DNA of 64,000 nucleotides from Nocardia mikamii NBRC 108933 (GTDB lineage: Bacteria; Actinomycetota; Actinomycetes; Mycobacteriales; Mycobacteriaceae). Made by a program: the position numbers and the translations under genes. Below are positions 51,130 to 60,119 of the stretch, piece after piece. The DNA lies in contig NZ_BDCM01000017.1 of NCBI RefSeq assembly GCF_001613505.1, positions 1 through 64,000 on the forward strand, given 5' to 3'. The notes below the pieces were generated by a model. The model had not been told where the DNA came from, ran no database searches, and saw nothing but the letters and a program-made list of their open reading frames with translations. Numbering within the stretch: position 1 is the stretch's first letter; every line of letters begins with the position of its first letter.

Positions 51130-51821
51130 GTGGGCACGAGAACGACGTCGCGGCAACTTCAAGCAGAAGAGACACGGCGTAAAGTCCTCAAGGTCGCCAT
51201 CGACGCGTTTGCCCAGCGTCGCTACGACGATGTCGCAGTCGTGATATCGCCTCGGCAGCCAGAGTCGCTCACGGCTTGTTGTTCCACTACTTCAAGAGCA
51301 AGCGCGGCATCTACCTCGCCGCAATGGGTGAAGCCTCACGAGGTCTCGACGCTGCACACCAGGTCGATCCCCGCCTGCCGGCGGGCGGACAGATGCGCCA
51401 GCTCTATCGCAACCACTTCTTCTACCTCGCCGGGCACGAGGGGCTTGCTCTTCGCCTGACCCTGAGTGGTCGCGGGACGGACCCCGAGGCTTGGCGACCG
51501 GTCGAGGAGGGACGTCGGCGATCACTCGAGTGGGGGCTCGCCCTGCTCGGGCTGGATCCAGGTAATGACGCGCTACGGATGATGCTGCGGGCCGCCATCT
51601 CTTTCGCCGACGAAACCGCTGTGCAGTGGCACAAACTGGGCCATCGGTTCGATGTCGAACTCATCGCCGACGCGCTCCTCGATCAGACCATCGCCGCGCT
51701 CCGCGGGGCGGCTCGACTGGATCCGTCGCTCGACGTCGAAGATGCGATTACGCAGCTGCAAAAGGCCACGATCGATTCCCCTGCACGATGTAGCGCGCCG
51801 CGACCACGTTCGTCGACGTAG
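51130..51821 (+). pseudogene. TetR regulator with frameshift in the HTH
   Basis: From the GTG at 51130 (GGAAGG upstream) the frame gives SRQLQAEETRRKVLKVAIDA and QRRYDDVAV. One base is then missing at about 51240 relative to the paralog at 55989 (expected GTCGGTGAT, here GTCGTGAT). In the next frame the gene continues DIASAARVAHGLLFHYFKSK and on to a full ligand domain (HEGLALRLTLSGRGTDPEAW). The shift sits inside the DNA-binding helix region, so the protein is probably not made. A real loss would free the VOC operon from control. Confidence 0.75.
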
Positions 51822-52319
51822 CCGCAAATTATGCGCACCGACAGGGTGGGAGTTTGCGTGGTCCGGGTCGTTGATCACGCCGCGAAAGCGATCCGCAATA
51901 GGTCGCGATGTCTGCCAGATTGTGCCGTAGGCGAGACCTTTCCGCTTACGCACGCGCCATGACCAGCAGGGAAACTGCTGACTGGCGATCATTGACAGCA
52001 AGTCAACGTGATGGTTAAGCTGTGACCCACACGATGTGATTTGGCGCACGGCCGCCTCCTCCTGGGGTGTACCGATGAACCTGTAGCGGCGAAGGGCGTG
52101 CGGCGACGTATCGCAGCACCCGTCATCCGTACAACCCGACCAACAAAAGAAACTCGAGGCGCCGGCGGAACGGGTCCCGAGGCGAAGCGTGACGGAAAGT
52201 CTGCCCCGAGCGCTGCACGATCCCGGGTCGGCCGGGTTCTATGAGCAATTTATCGACCAACTCCACCAGCTCATCACCGCATGAGCCACCCCCGACGCAA
52301 ATAAAGAAAGTGATAAAGC
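51822..52319. other. intergenic stretch with a possible 31-residue frame
   Basis: About 500 bases. At 52189-52284 a GTG frame reads TESLPRALHDPGSAGFYEQF then IDQLHQLITA and ends 35 bases before the monooxygenase. The codons continue in frame to 52088, so it may be the 3' end of a lost gene. TTGAC-N5-GTCAA at 51992-52006 is a small palindrome that could serve the monooxygenase promoter. Nothing else is recognised. Confidence 0.4.
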
Positions 52320-54083
52320 ATGTCTGAGATTCGAGTACCCGTCCTCATCGTCGGTGGTGGCGGCGCGGGGTTGACCTCGTCGATCTTCCTGTCCTCGCAC
52401 GGCGTAGACCACTTGCTGGTCGAACGGCACGAGGGCACCTCCGTCCTGCCCAAAGCGCACTATCTCAACCAACGATTCATGGAAATCATGCGACAGCACA
52501 ACGTCGCGGATGCCATCTACGCGGGCGGTGCATCGCTGGAACAAATGGGAAAGGTCGCGTGGTACACCTCGCTGGGCGGTGACGGCCCACTCGATGCGAA
52601 GACCTTTGGCAAAATGGATGCTTTCGGCGGCGGTGACATGACCGAACGGTATCTGAAAGACAGCCCCTGCCGGTCGACGAACTTTCCGCAGCTCCGCTTG
52701 GAACCGCTGTTGAAGCAGGCCGCAGAGGATCGGGCGCCAGGTAGGGTGCTCTTTCACCACGAGCTCACCGAAGTGACACAGGACGCCGACGGCGTGACCG
52801 CGACAATTCTCAATCGGGCAACGGGTGAAACCATGACGGTGCGGTCCGATTATCTCGTCGCCGCGGACGGCGGAAAAACAATCGGTAAGGCAATCGGTGC
52901 GACCATGATCGGACCGAAGAATCTGATCCACATCGTCTCGACGCACTTCACGGCAGATCTGTCGCCGTGGTGGGATGACGAGGTACTCATCGCGCACTTC
53001 GTCAATCCCACGTCGGGCGCATACCCTGCAGGCGGCAACCTGGTGCCGCTCGGCCCGACCTGGGGTAAGCACTCCGAGGAATGGCAGTTCCACTTCGCGT
53101 ACTCGCCTACCGACGAGACGGACCTCAGCCCAGACTTCCTCGTTCCGAAGATCCGCGAGCTGCTCAAGGTCGGGGATCTCGACATCGAGGTCAACAAGAC
53201 TAGCCACTGGATGGTCGAGGGAAGTATCGCCAGCAAGTTTCAGGAGGGCAGAATTTTCCTCGTCGGCGATGCCGCCCACAAGCACCCACCGACCACCGGC
53301 CTGGGCCTCAACACCTGCGTCCAGGACGCACACAACCTGGCCTGGAAACTCGCGGCCGTAATCAAGGGCCACGCGGCGCCGGAATTGCTCGATACATATC
53401 AAGCCGAGCGCATGCCTGTCGCCATGCGCGTCGTCGACTGGGCCTTGTTCACCCTGCAAAACCACTTCGTCGTGGACGCCGGTATCGGCATGATGCCGAT
53501 ACCGCTCCCACCGGAAATGCATCAGGCGATCCTCGACATCTTCTTTTCCGACACCCCAATGGGTGAATCGCGGCGTGCACGGTTCGGTGAAGCAGTGGCT
53601 ACCCAGCGGATCGAATTCCAGGCACACGATTTGGAGATCGGATACTCCTACCCGGTCGGCGCCGTGGTGGCAGACGGCTCTACCCCACCGCCGACAGATC
53701 CGATGGGATCGATCTATTACCCCACTTCACGTCCAGGACATCGCTTGCCACATGCCTGGCTCGAACAGAATGGACAGCGCTTCTCCACGCACGACCTCGT
53801 CGGCGCTGCCGGCGAATTCACGCTGATCACCGGGTGTGATGGTGCGGTATGGAAGGCAGCTGCGGCGGCGGCCGCCGAGAAGTTCGGCATAGGAATACGG
53901 ATCGTCGCAATCGGACCGGACTACGCCGATGTAGATGGGCAGTGGGCGGAGGTACGCGAAATCGGTGACAACGGCGCGATACTCGTCCGACCCGACAATA
54001 TCGTCGGCTGGCGCAGCACCGACGCCGCCGAACCCGCAGTGCATTCGTTCGTTGGCGCCGTCGGCACCATCCTCGGTCGCTGA
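52320..54083 (+). CDS. FAD-dependent aromatic monooxygenase (TfdB/PHBH class)
   Basis: 587 residues. The FAD-binding motif VLIVGGGGAGLTSSIFL lies at 8-24, YLVAADGGKTIGKAIG around 180 matches the DG motif, and the FAD ribityl motif is IFLVGDAAHKHPPTTGLGLN near 315. The ~200-residue C-terminal part is thioredoxin-like, as in phenol hydroxylases and 2,4-dichlorophenol 6-monooxygenase. Likely reaction: ortho-hydroxylation of a phenol with NAD(P)H. That would make the catechol for the VOC dioxygenase. It stands alone on the plus strand between the two TetR genes, followed by hairpins at 54194 and 54248. Confidence 0.92.
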   Translation: MSEIRVPVLIVGGGGAGLTSSIFLSSHGVDHLLVERHEGTSVLPKAHYLNQRFMEIMRQHNVADAIYAGGASLEQMGKVAWYTSLGGDGPLDAKTFGKMDAFGGGDMTERYLKDSPCRSTNFPQLRLEPLLKQAAEDRAPGRVLFHHELTEVTQDADGVTATILNRATGETMTVRSDYLVAADGGKTIGKAIGATMIGPKNLIHIVSTHFTADLSPWWDDEVLIAHFVNPTSGAYPAGGNLVPLGPTWGKHSEEWQFHFAYSPTDETDLSPDFLVPKIRELLKVGDLDIEVNKTSHWMVEGSIASKFQEGRIFLVGDAAHKHPPTTGLGLNTCVQDAHNLAWKLAAVIKGHAAPELLDTYQAERMPVAMRVVDWALFTLQNHFVVDAGIGMMPIPLPPEMHQAILDIFFSDTPMGESRRARFGEAVATQRIEFQAHDLEIGYSYPVGAVVADGSTPPPTDPMGSIYYPTSRPGHRLPHAWLEQNGQRFSTHDLVGAAGEFTLITGCDGAVWKAAAAAAAEKFGIGIRIVAIGPDYADVDGQWAEVREIGDNGAILVRPDNIVGWRSTDAAEPAVHSFVGAVGTILGR

Positions 54084-54193
54084 CCTCTCGTCGGGGAACT
54101 GTTCGACAACGCAGTTCTCGAGGTAGGCGAAGGTGCCCATGACCGGCCGTGGTAGGCACCCCACCCGAGCCGGTTTCGGGGACGTGTATCGCT

Positions 54194-54215
54194 GCACCCA
54201 AGCAGCCTTGGGTGC
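54194..54215 (+). terminator. hairpin after the monooxygenase
   Basis: GCACCCAAG and CTTGGGTGC form a perfect 9-bp stem with a CAGC loop, 110 bases past the stop. There is no T-run. Confidence 0.5.
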
Positions 54216-54247
54216 GGTGTGCCGAATCTGTTGCGTGCGCTTTTCCT

Positions 54248-54282
54248 CACCGCTCATATCGCGATTCGCAATATGAGCGGTG
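54248..54282. promoter_or_regulatory. 12-bp perfect inverted repeat
   Basis: CACCGCTCATAT (54248-54259) and ATATGAGCGGTG (54271-54282) pair perfectly around 11 bases. As DNA it is a good operator; as RNA a good hairpin. It lies about 195 bases before the DoxX-like gene and 33 bases after the hairpin that probably ends the monooxygenase mRNA. Confidence 0.5.
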
Positions 54283-54476
54283 CCTGGAAAAATCGACATC
54301 ACATGTTATGCGGAACGAGCGCACACTGCGGGGCAGCACACGCGCCGAAGGTTGTCGGGTCGATGCCCACATCAATTTAAATGTTAGCAATCGGCGACAG
54401 ATCCCATATCGAGAATGTATTTACCGAAACGGCTTCATCCGACGACCACATCGTTCAACAAATCTGGAGAGCATCA

Positions 54477-54833
54477 ATGCACGTCGCCAGCATTGTAATA
54501 GCAATTTTTCTCGCTGTATTTTTCGGTTTCCTCGGTGTAAGCAAGGTGATCGGCACCAAGACTGTCAATGCGCTGCTTGCACACGTAGGGGTGAGTCCTT
54601 CTCTCGGCCGAGCGATCGGTGGCGCGGAATGTCTTGCGGCTCTGGGGTTTTTCGGCGCCGCGTTGTGGATAAAGGCAGCCGGTATCGCCGCCGCCATCGG
54701 TGTTGTATTGTTGATGTTCGGAGCCGTCTACTACCATCTGCGTGCCGGTGACAGGAATCCGAAAGACCTCGCTCCGGCCATTGTGATCGCAATCCTATCC
54801 GTCGCAGTACTCGGCTTGCTAGCGACGGCGTAG
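54477..54833 (+). CDS. DoxX-like four-TM protein
   Basis: 118 residues from the ATG at 54477 (GGAGAG upstream). Four hydrophobic helices: IVIAIFLAVFFGFLGVSKVI, CLAALGFFGAALWIKAAGIA, AAIGVVLLMFGAVYYHLRAG and AIVIAILSVAVLGLLATA. The GxxK in the first and HLRAGD after the third helix are typical of the DoxX_2 branch. These small membrane proteins often travel with oxidoreductase genes; the function is unknown. Confidence 0.87.
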   Translation: MHVASIVIAIFLAVFFGFLGVSKVIGTKTVNALLAHVGVSPSLGRAIGGAECLAALGFFGAALWIKAAGIAAAIGVVLLMFGAVYYHLRAGDRNPKDLAPAIVIAILSVAVLGLLATA

Positions 54834-55632
54834 CCGCGACAACGCGATTGCGGAACTCCGTCAGGTCAGGCCCACCACCAGGCGGGTCTGTGACCGTCGT
54901 CTCGCGCGCCTGCGACTGGTAGTACGGCACCACGGAGGCGCCACCCTTTTTCCGCAAATGCCGCACCATTGCGGCGATGTCGAGCAGCACGTTCTCGTTG
55001 ATCAGAGAAGAATCGTTGCCGACGTATCACGACTGCCGTGTCGGGGCGACTACGCTGCGCGACCACTTCGCTCGCCCACACCGTCGCTGCAAGCTGCGCG
55101 ACGCCGGAGTAGATATCGATGTGCGAACTCGGCACAGCCGGCGCCGCGAGCAGATTTCGTTGGACTTTGATCCCCGTTGCTGAAGTGCTCGTTATGTTCA
55201 CCCGTCGAGCGTGACACCGGGCACATTTCAGAAGTATGTCGATCAGAGCGAACAGGCGGACGAATCCGCGCAGCACTCTCGACAGCGTTACCCGCACGCC
55301 GGTAGAAACCGGACAAGCTGAAATCACTGGTGTTCGCCCCAGGGGGCCGGGACAATGAACTCAGCGGCCGTCCTGGCGAGATCTGTACAGCCAATCGTGG
55401 ATCTGCAAAACGGCACGCAAATTCGTCGTCGTGGAATTGTCGTTAGCGCACAGATGCCAGCGGAATTCCAGCATGTCCGGTTCGGGATGATCGAGATGCA
55501 AACCTAAGTCGACATCGCCGCGCATATGCCGACAAACCCGCCCTGGCCTACAACGCCAGTCAGCGGGACCTCGATCGACGCAGTGAAAGGCAAGTAGGAC
55601 ATCAGCGTGCTGCAGGAGCGCAGGATAGACCG
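54834..55632. other. decayed region
   Basis: About 800 bases without an intact gene. On the minus strand several short frames change from one to another and read like parts of one lost protein: NLLAAPAVPSSHIDIYSGVA, LINENVLLDIAAMVRHLRKK and VVPYYQSQARETTVTDPPGG. I cannot name the family. The neighbouring acyl-CoA dehydrogenase stub shows that deletions occurred here. Confidence 0.45.
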
Positions 55633-55773
55633 TGCCTGCAATTTCACGGTGGATACGGCTATATGGGCGAATACCTCGTCGCCAAGGCATACACCGACAC
55701 TCGAATCCGGACCATCTATGGTGGCACCACCGAGATCATGAAGGATCTGATCGGACGAGCAATCGCCAGCTGA
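55633..55773 (+). pseudogene. 3' stub of an acyl-CoA dehydrogenase
   Basis: 46 codons reading CLQFHGGYGYMGEYLVAKAY, TDTRIRTIYGGTTEIMKDLI and GRAIAS, then TGA. This is the conserved C-terminal end of acyl-CoA dehydrogenases (HGG-YG-YM-EYPVARAYRDAR, IYGGTxEIMK). The upstream ~350 codons are missing. It is on the plus strand, opposite to the two intact paralogs nearby, and is more like canonical short-chain enzymes than they are. Confidence 0.8.
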
Positions 55774-55900
55774 TCGTTGCGGTCGCACAACGAATTCGCG
55801 CGAGGCCCGGAACCTTGCAGGGTCCGCGCAGACGTCGAGAACGAATACGCCGGCCTTGGCGATCGGCGGTGACTCGGCGGTAAAAGTCATCGACGCTGTA

Positions 55901-55916
55901 TCAATGACGTAGAATC
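55901..55916 (+). promoter_or_regulatory. motif shared by both TetR upstream regions (copy 2)
   Basis: TCAATGACGTAGAATC; see copy 1 at 51019-51034. TAGAAT within it could be a -10 hexamer. Confidence 0.5.
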
Positions 55917-55988
55917 AACGCAGGCTTCGACCGGCCGACGGGGCCTGCGGACCGGTATCCACCGTTTGCCAACCCAGGAAGGACGCGG

Positions 55989-56660
55989 ATGCCTGCGACG
56001 ACCACGAAGAGGCACACGACCACTCGAGCTGCCCGCGCCGCCGAAACCCGTCAACGTTTGATCGACACGGCGATCGAGGAGTTCTCGACCAAGCATTACG
56101 ACGCCGTGACGGTCGGCGAGATCGCGAAGTCGGCGGGCGTCGCACATGGACTCCTGTTCCACTACTTCGGCAACAAACGCGGTATCTATCTGGAGGCGAT
56201 GCGGGAAGCGGCACGCAATCTCGATGTCTCCGAGAATATTCCGACCGAGGGACCGGCCGGCGAGCGAATCCGCGCACTATTTTCGGCGAACCTGCACTAC
56301 CTTGCCGAACATCGCGGCCTGGCCAGACGACTCGTGCTTGGCGGTCGAGGCGCCGACCCAGAGGCGTGGGAGCTCTTCGAAGCCGATCGCTGGCGGGCGA
56401 TCGAATGGGCCGCGAGATTACTTCGCCTCGACCCAACGGCCAAGGCGATCCGAATGATGCTTCGCACAGCGGTCAGCTCCGTCGACGAAGCAATCGCCTA
56501 CTGGATCGATGCGGACCAGCCGTTCGACGCCGACTCTGTGGTCGAAGCCCTCGTCGACCTGACCGCAACCAGTCTCCGATGCGCAGCTCGCCTCGATCCG
56601 ACGCTGGCGGTGGCGGTGGACGAAGCGATAAGACTGCTCGAGCTGGAAAGAAGTTTGTAA
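55989..56660 (+). CDS. TetR-family regulator, intact paralog
   Basis: 223 residues. The HTH is at ~20-65 (TRQRLIDTAIEEFSTKHYDA, VGEIAKSAGVAHGLLFHYFG), followed by a helical ligand domain (LAEHRGLARRLVLGGRGADP, AIRMMLRTAVSSVDEAIAYW). It is about half identical by eye to the broken TetR at 51130 over the whole length. It is divergent from the minus-strand MaoC operon end and near the monooxygenase. It may now serve both promoters. Confidence 0.9.
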   Translation: MPATTTKRHTTTRAARAAETRQRLIDTAIEEFSTKHYDAVTVGEIAKSAGVAHGLLFHYFGNKRGIYLEAMREAARNLDVSENIPTEGPAGERIRALFSANLHYLAEHRGLARRLVLGGRGADPEAWELFEADRWRAIEWAARLLRLDPTAKAIRMMLRTAVSSVDEAIAYWIDADQPFDADSVVEALVDLTATSLRCAARLDPTLAVAVDEAIRLLELERSL

Positions 56661-56808
56661 CGCGGCTACGGGCGTTACCGGCAAGGCGGGGCTGCACCTA
56701 CAGACCCGCCTACCTCACCGCTGCGGAGCTCTGCGCTAGCGGCGCCAGATCGTAGGCCAGTGACTGATCGTCCCAGGGCGCGGCTATACCCCTTTGACAA
56801 TGACTTGC

Positions 56809-56862
56809 ACAGAAGAACGGAGGTGATATAACGGACGACAAGGCCGCTCTACAGAAGAACGG
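56809..56862. repeat. direct repeat ACAGAAGAACGG, two copies
   Basis: Copies at 56809-56820 and 56851-56862, 42 bases apart, in the 250-base gap between the TetR gene and the MaoC gene end. The gap otherwise has no gene. The spacing (four helical turns) would suit a regulator site, but no start lies near. Confidence 0.4.
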
Positions 56863-56910
56863 GAGCGCGGTGTGTCGAACCAGTCGAATTTCGTGCGAGC
56901 CTTGGAGGTG

Positions 56911-57339
56911 TCAGGCGCCGCGCGAGGGCAGAACGACGGTCGCGCTACCGGCAATGGCACGGCGTCCATCAGCCTCGGCCCAGAGTGCGCATTCGACCAG
57001 AAGGCCGCCATCCGCGGGAGAGACCGCGGTGACGTCTCCCCCGACTGTCACGTCGTCACCAGCGAAGACATTCGCCCGGAATGAGCACGTGATTGAGCGC
57101 AAAGCCGTTCGTGAACCGGACCATTCGGTGACCAGGTCCAACACATAGGCCATGGTGGTTCCGCCCTGGTTGACTTCTCGGTCGCCCAAGCCGGCCTGCG
57201 CCAGTGCTGCTAAATCGAAATGGATAGGGTTGGGGTCGCGCAGGATCAGCGCGACCTGTTTGATGTGCTCGGCGCTAACCGCGGTTATTCGACGCTCCGG
57301 CAACTGCGTGCCGATTCGGATATCCTGACCTGCGTCCAT
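56911..57339 (-). CDS. MaoC-like hot-dog hydratase subunit
   Basis: 142 residues. The hot-dog helix carries LRDPNPIHFDLAALAQAGLG, with Asp and His in the hydratase-2 positions (D..N.IH.D), then GGTTMAYVLDLVTEWSG. MaoC-type subunits hydrate enoyl-CoA and in actinobacteria often work as heterodimers with a non-catalytic partner, here the gene just upstream (overlapping TGATG). This subunit holds the likely catalytic residues. Confidence 0.87.
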   Translation of the reverse strand: MDAGQDIRIGTQLPERRITAVSAEHIKQVALILRDPNPIHFDLAALAQAGLGDREVNQGGTTMAYVLDLVTEWSGSRTALRSITCSFRANVFAGDDVTVGGDVTAVSPADGGLLVECALWAEADGRRAIAGSATVVLPSRGA

Positions 57340-57782
57340 CAGTGGCTTCCTCGCTTGAACAGGTAGGTGCTCGTCACAGTTCCCGCATGGATCCGCTCGT
57401 CGCTGGCGATCTCGGTTCGCACGACAAGATTGTCGAGTCGTGCCCCGTCGCGAGTCGTGCGCGAACCCGCAGCGCTGATCGTTGCCGCGGCGCGGTAGCG
57501 CTCACCGACCTGTAACGCGGTGGCCTGTTCGATCGCGCACTGACCGAACAGCAACGTGTCCTGCTCGGTTTTGCCCGCCAAATCGCACAGGTCGGTAACA
57601 CTGATCCCGAGACAGCGCAGCGAAATCACCACAAACCACATGGGATGTGCGAACTTCTGATCGCTTTCAGGGGCGCGCACGGCGTGTTGCAGGATCGCGT
57701 CTTCATGCGGTTCGATCACCAGCTCCCCTCCGGGCAGCTGCTTGCCTTCCAATGAACGGAGATATTCGAGCGTGACGGTCAT
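57339..57782 (-). CDS. MaoC N-terminal-type partner subunit
   Basis: 147 residues of the MaoC_dehydrat_N/FAS1-like type: PMWFVVISLRCLGISVTDLC, LLFGQCAIEQATALQVGERY, TRDGARLDNLVVRTEIASDE. The D..IH motif is absent, as expected of the structural partner in heterodimeric hydratases such as steroid ChsH1/ChsH2. Ten bases separate it from the acyl-CoA dehydrogenase upstream. Confidence 0.85.
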   Translation of the reverse strand: MTVTLEYLRSLEGKQLPGGELVIEPHEDAILQHAVRAPESDQKFAHPMWFVVISLRCLGISVTDLCDLAGKTEQDTLLFGQCAIEQATALQVGERYRAAATISAAGSRTTRDGARLDNLVVRTEIASDERIHAGTVTSTYLFKRGSH

Positions 57783-57791
57783 CCAGACTCC

Positions 57792-58970
57792 TCAGTAGGA
57801 TCGCGGCAATCCGAGGGTGTGTTGCGCGACGTAGTTGAGCACCATCTGTGTGGAGACGGGGGCCACCTGTTGCAACCGCACGATGCCCCAGAGGTCCGCG
57901 AGACCGTACTCATGTGCCATACCGTTGCCGCCATGCATTTGGATCGCGGTGTCCAATGCTTTGTGGCCGGCCCGCGACGCCAGAAACTTGGCCATATTCG
58001 CTGTCTCACCGGCACCGAGGCCAGCGTCGAACTCCGCAGCCGCCCGCCAGGTCATCTCCCGGGCCGCTGCCAGCTCGATGGCTGCCTCGGCCAACGGATG
58101 CTGGACACCCTGGTATGTCCCCACCGGTACTCCCCAGACGTTGCGTTCGTTGACGTAGCGGACCGCCTTGTCGATCGCATATCGGGCGACCCCGGTACAG
58201 ATGACCGCGCTGAGCACTCGTTCGGGGTTGAGACCGTCGAACAGCGCCACTAGTCCTTTTCCAACGTCGCCGACCACGGACTCAGCTGGGAGGCGCAGTT
58301 CCTCGAAAAACAATGTGAACTGCCGTTCCGGGGCCTGTAATGCTGTCGGGATGAGTTGGCGTCGCAGTCCCGCAGCGTCGGGATCATCCACGATGAACAG
58401 GGTCAGCAGGCCTCGGCCTGTCCGCTCATCGGTTCCGGTGCGCGCGACAAGCAGGAAATGGTCACAGTGGTCCACACCGGAGATGTAGTACTTGGTGCCA
58501 CGCACCACCCAGTCGTCGCCGTCTCGCTTGGCCGTAGTAGACACATTGTGCGAGTTCGAGCCAGCATCCGGCTCGGTCAGGGCGAAAACGAATTTCTCGG
58601 CGCCACTGGCAATTCCCGGGAGATAGCGCTGCTTTTGTTCGGCGTTTCCATGCAATGCCAGCACGCTACCCGCGATGCCCTGGGACAACACCATCGCCAG
58701 CTCGGGGCATCCGCCCGCCGACAACTCTTCGAGCACGATTGCCAGTTCGGTCAGACCGACGCCGCCGCCACCATACTCTTCGGGGATGTTCAGGCCGAGA
58801 TAGCCACCGCGGCCGAGCTGGTCCCACAGGTCCGTCATAGGCTCGCCAGTTGCGGCGCAGGCCTGGTAATACTCGTGCCCGAACTTCGCGACGATGCCGG
58901 CAACGGTCGTGCGGAGGGCTATCTCTTCGTCACTGGGACGAAGCGGCAGCGACCTGTCAGCGGAATTCAT
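57792..58970 (-). CDS. acyl-CoA dehydrogenase 1
   Basis: 392 residues with the standard plan: helical N-domain with IPEEYGGGGVGLTELAIVLE, beta domain with FALTEPDAGSNSHNVSTTAK and GTKYYISGVDHCDHFLLVAR, and C-domain VARYAIDKAVRYVNERNVWG, IQMHGGNGMAHEYGLADLWG. It binds FAD and oxidises acyl-CoA to enoyl-CoA, passing electrons to ETF. It is a sister of the gene at 60646; paired genes of this kind in actinobacteria often form alpha2beta2 enzymes for side chains on rings. Confidence 0.92.
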   Translation of the reverse strand: MNSADRSLPLRPSDEEIALRTTVAGIVAKFGHEYYQACAATGEPMTDLWDQLGRGGYLGLNIPEEYGGGGVGLTELAIVLEELSAGGCPELAMVLSQGIAGSVLALHGNAEQKQRYLPGIASGAEKFVFALTEPDAGSNSHNVSTTAKRDGDDWVVRGTKYYISGVDHCDHFLLVARTGTDERTGRGLLTLFIVDDPDAAGLRRQLIPTALQAPERQFTLFFEELRLPAESVVGDVGKGLVALFDGLNPERVLSAVICTGVARYAIDKAVRYVNERNVWGVPVGTYQGVQHPLAEAAIELAAAREMTWRAAAEFDAGLGAGETANMAKFLASRAGHKALDTAIQMHGGNGMAHEYGLADLWGIVRLQQVAPVSTQMVLNYVAQHTLGLPRSY

Positions 58971-58997
58971 CGAATAGTTTCGCTTTCTGTTGAGAAA

Positions 58998-60119
58998 TCA
59001 TGCAATTGCAGCGACGGCCAGCTCGTGCATGTGGGTCGGCAGGCCCCGATCCTGGAATGCCGCACGGTCTCCCGCGTTGTCCTCGAGCAGGCAGACCGAA
59101 CGCACGCCGATATCCTGGGCAATGTTCGCCGCGACATACGACAGCCACCGATCACGCTGACGGGGCTGATGGACGAGATCACATTGTGTACCGCCCTCGA
59201 GCGGCCGAAGGTAGATCACCACACCGCATCCCGCCGACGCGATGGTCACCACTGCACGCTCCAGGCGTTGACGACAGCCACATTCGGACGACCCGAACAC
59301 ATCGCCGGTCAGACATTCTTGGTGGACGTATACCGGCACATTCTCGGCCGCAGCGGGTTCGCCGGTGACGACGGCGACATGCTCCGCGCCGTCGATCGAG
59401 CCGCGGTAGCCCAGCATGCGGGTCGCACCCGCTCGCAGCGGCAATCGAGCAGTCGCGAGGCGCGACACCAGCGGGTCCACACTCATCCGGTACGCAATCA
59501 CATCACTGATCGAGATCGTGACGAGTCTGTGGATCTCGGCAAACTCGTTCAATTCGCTCCCCTGCGCCACGTCCGTCGGACGTCGCTGGCTGACCAAGGC
59601 AGCGAACAGAGCCACCGGTCGACATCCTGCGGCCGCAGCGAGGTCGGAGGCCGCCTCGGCGACGTTGTTTCGTCTCAGTACACCGTCGGGAGATGTCTGT
59701 ACCGGGATCACGTGGCCCGGGCGAGTGAAGTCATCGGCCGAGGATGCGGGGTCGGCCAACATCGAAGCAGTGCGGGCACGATCGTGCGCCGAAATCCCGG
59801 TCGAAATTCCACTCGCCGCGTCGACAGCTACACACGCGTTGAACGCGCCGGAATCACTTGCGGCACCGGCCATTGCGGGTATCGCCAAGCGGTCACAATC
59901 GGGCTTCGGCAAGGCGACACACAACAGGCCGGATGAATGGGTAATGAAGAACGCCACCGTGCTGGTGGTCGCCGCCTCGGCAGCCATGATCAGGTACCCA
60001 TCCGAGGCCGATGTCCGGTCGTCGACCAAGACCACCGGTGACCCGGCAGCCATGGCCGTCCCCGCTCGCCGCAGCCGGTTTGCCGCAGTATCGGCGCCGA
60101 CGATGAATTGGGTGGTCAT
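58998..60119 (-). CDS. divergent RibBA-like protein
   Basis: 373 residues. The first ~190 follow DHBP synthase (GYLIMAAEAATTSTVAFFIT, GISTGISAHDRARTASML, DDFTRPGHVIPVQTSPDG), but the acidic loop is altered (DDRTSASDG) and RxGHTEA reads RRNNVAEA. The second half follows GTP cyclohydrolase II: HQECLTGDVFGSSECGCRQR keeps the three zinc cysteines, yet RQEGRGIG reads RPLEGGTQ and the LTNNPxK region reads LLEDNAGDR. So both activities are doubtful. It overlaps the flavin reductase by four bases. It may make or bind a flavin precursor for the catabolic enzymes. Confidence 0.87.
   Translation of the reverse strand: MTTQFIVGADTAANRLRRAGTAMAAGSPVVLVDDRTSASDGYLIMAAEAATTSTVAFFITHSSGLLCVALPKPDCDRLAIPAMAGAASDSGAFNACVAVDAASGISTGISAHDRARTASMLADPASSADDFTRPGHVIPVQTSPDGVLRRNNVAEAASDLAAAAGCRPVALFAALVSQRRPTDVAQGSELNEFAEIHRLVTISISDVIAYRMSVDPLVSRLATARLPLRAGATRMLGYRGSIDGAEHVAVVTGEPAAAENVPVYVHQECLTGDVFGSSECGCRQRLERAVVTIASAGCGVVIYLRPLEGGTQCDLVHQPRQRDRWLSYVAANIAQDIGVRSVCLLEDNAGDRAAFQDRGLPTHMHELAVAAIA

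Noticed and set aside
52239..53627. A 462-codon open frame antisense to the FAD monooxygenase
   Set aside because: It mirrors the codon structure of a clear enzyme gene, has no domain of its own, and its composition follows from the third-position GC bias of the real gene.
56794..56832. A promoter with TTGACA at 56794 and TATAAC at 56827
   Set aside because: The spacer would be 27 bases, far from the usual 16-18, and no gene starts downstream on that strand.
58356..59936. A 526-codon plus-strand frame over acyl-CoA dehydrogenase 1 and the RibBA-like gene
   Set aside because: It spans two real minus-strand genes and carries no recognisable domain.
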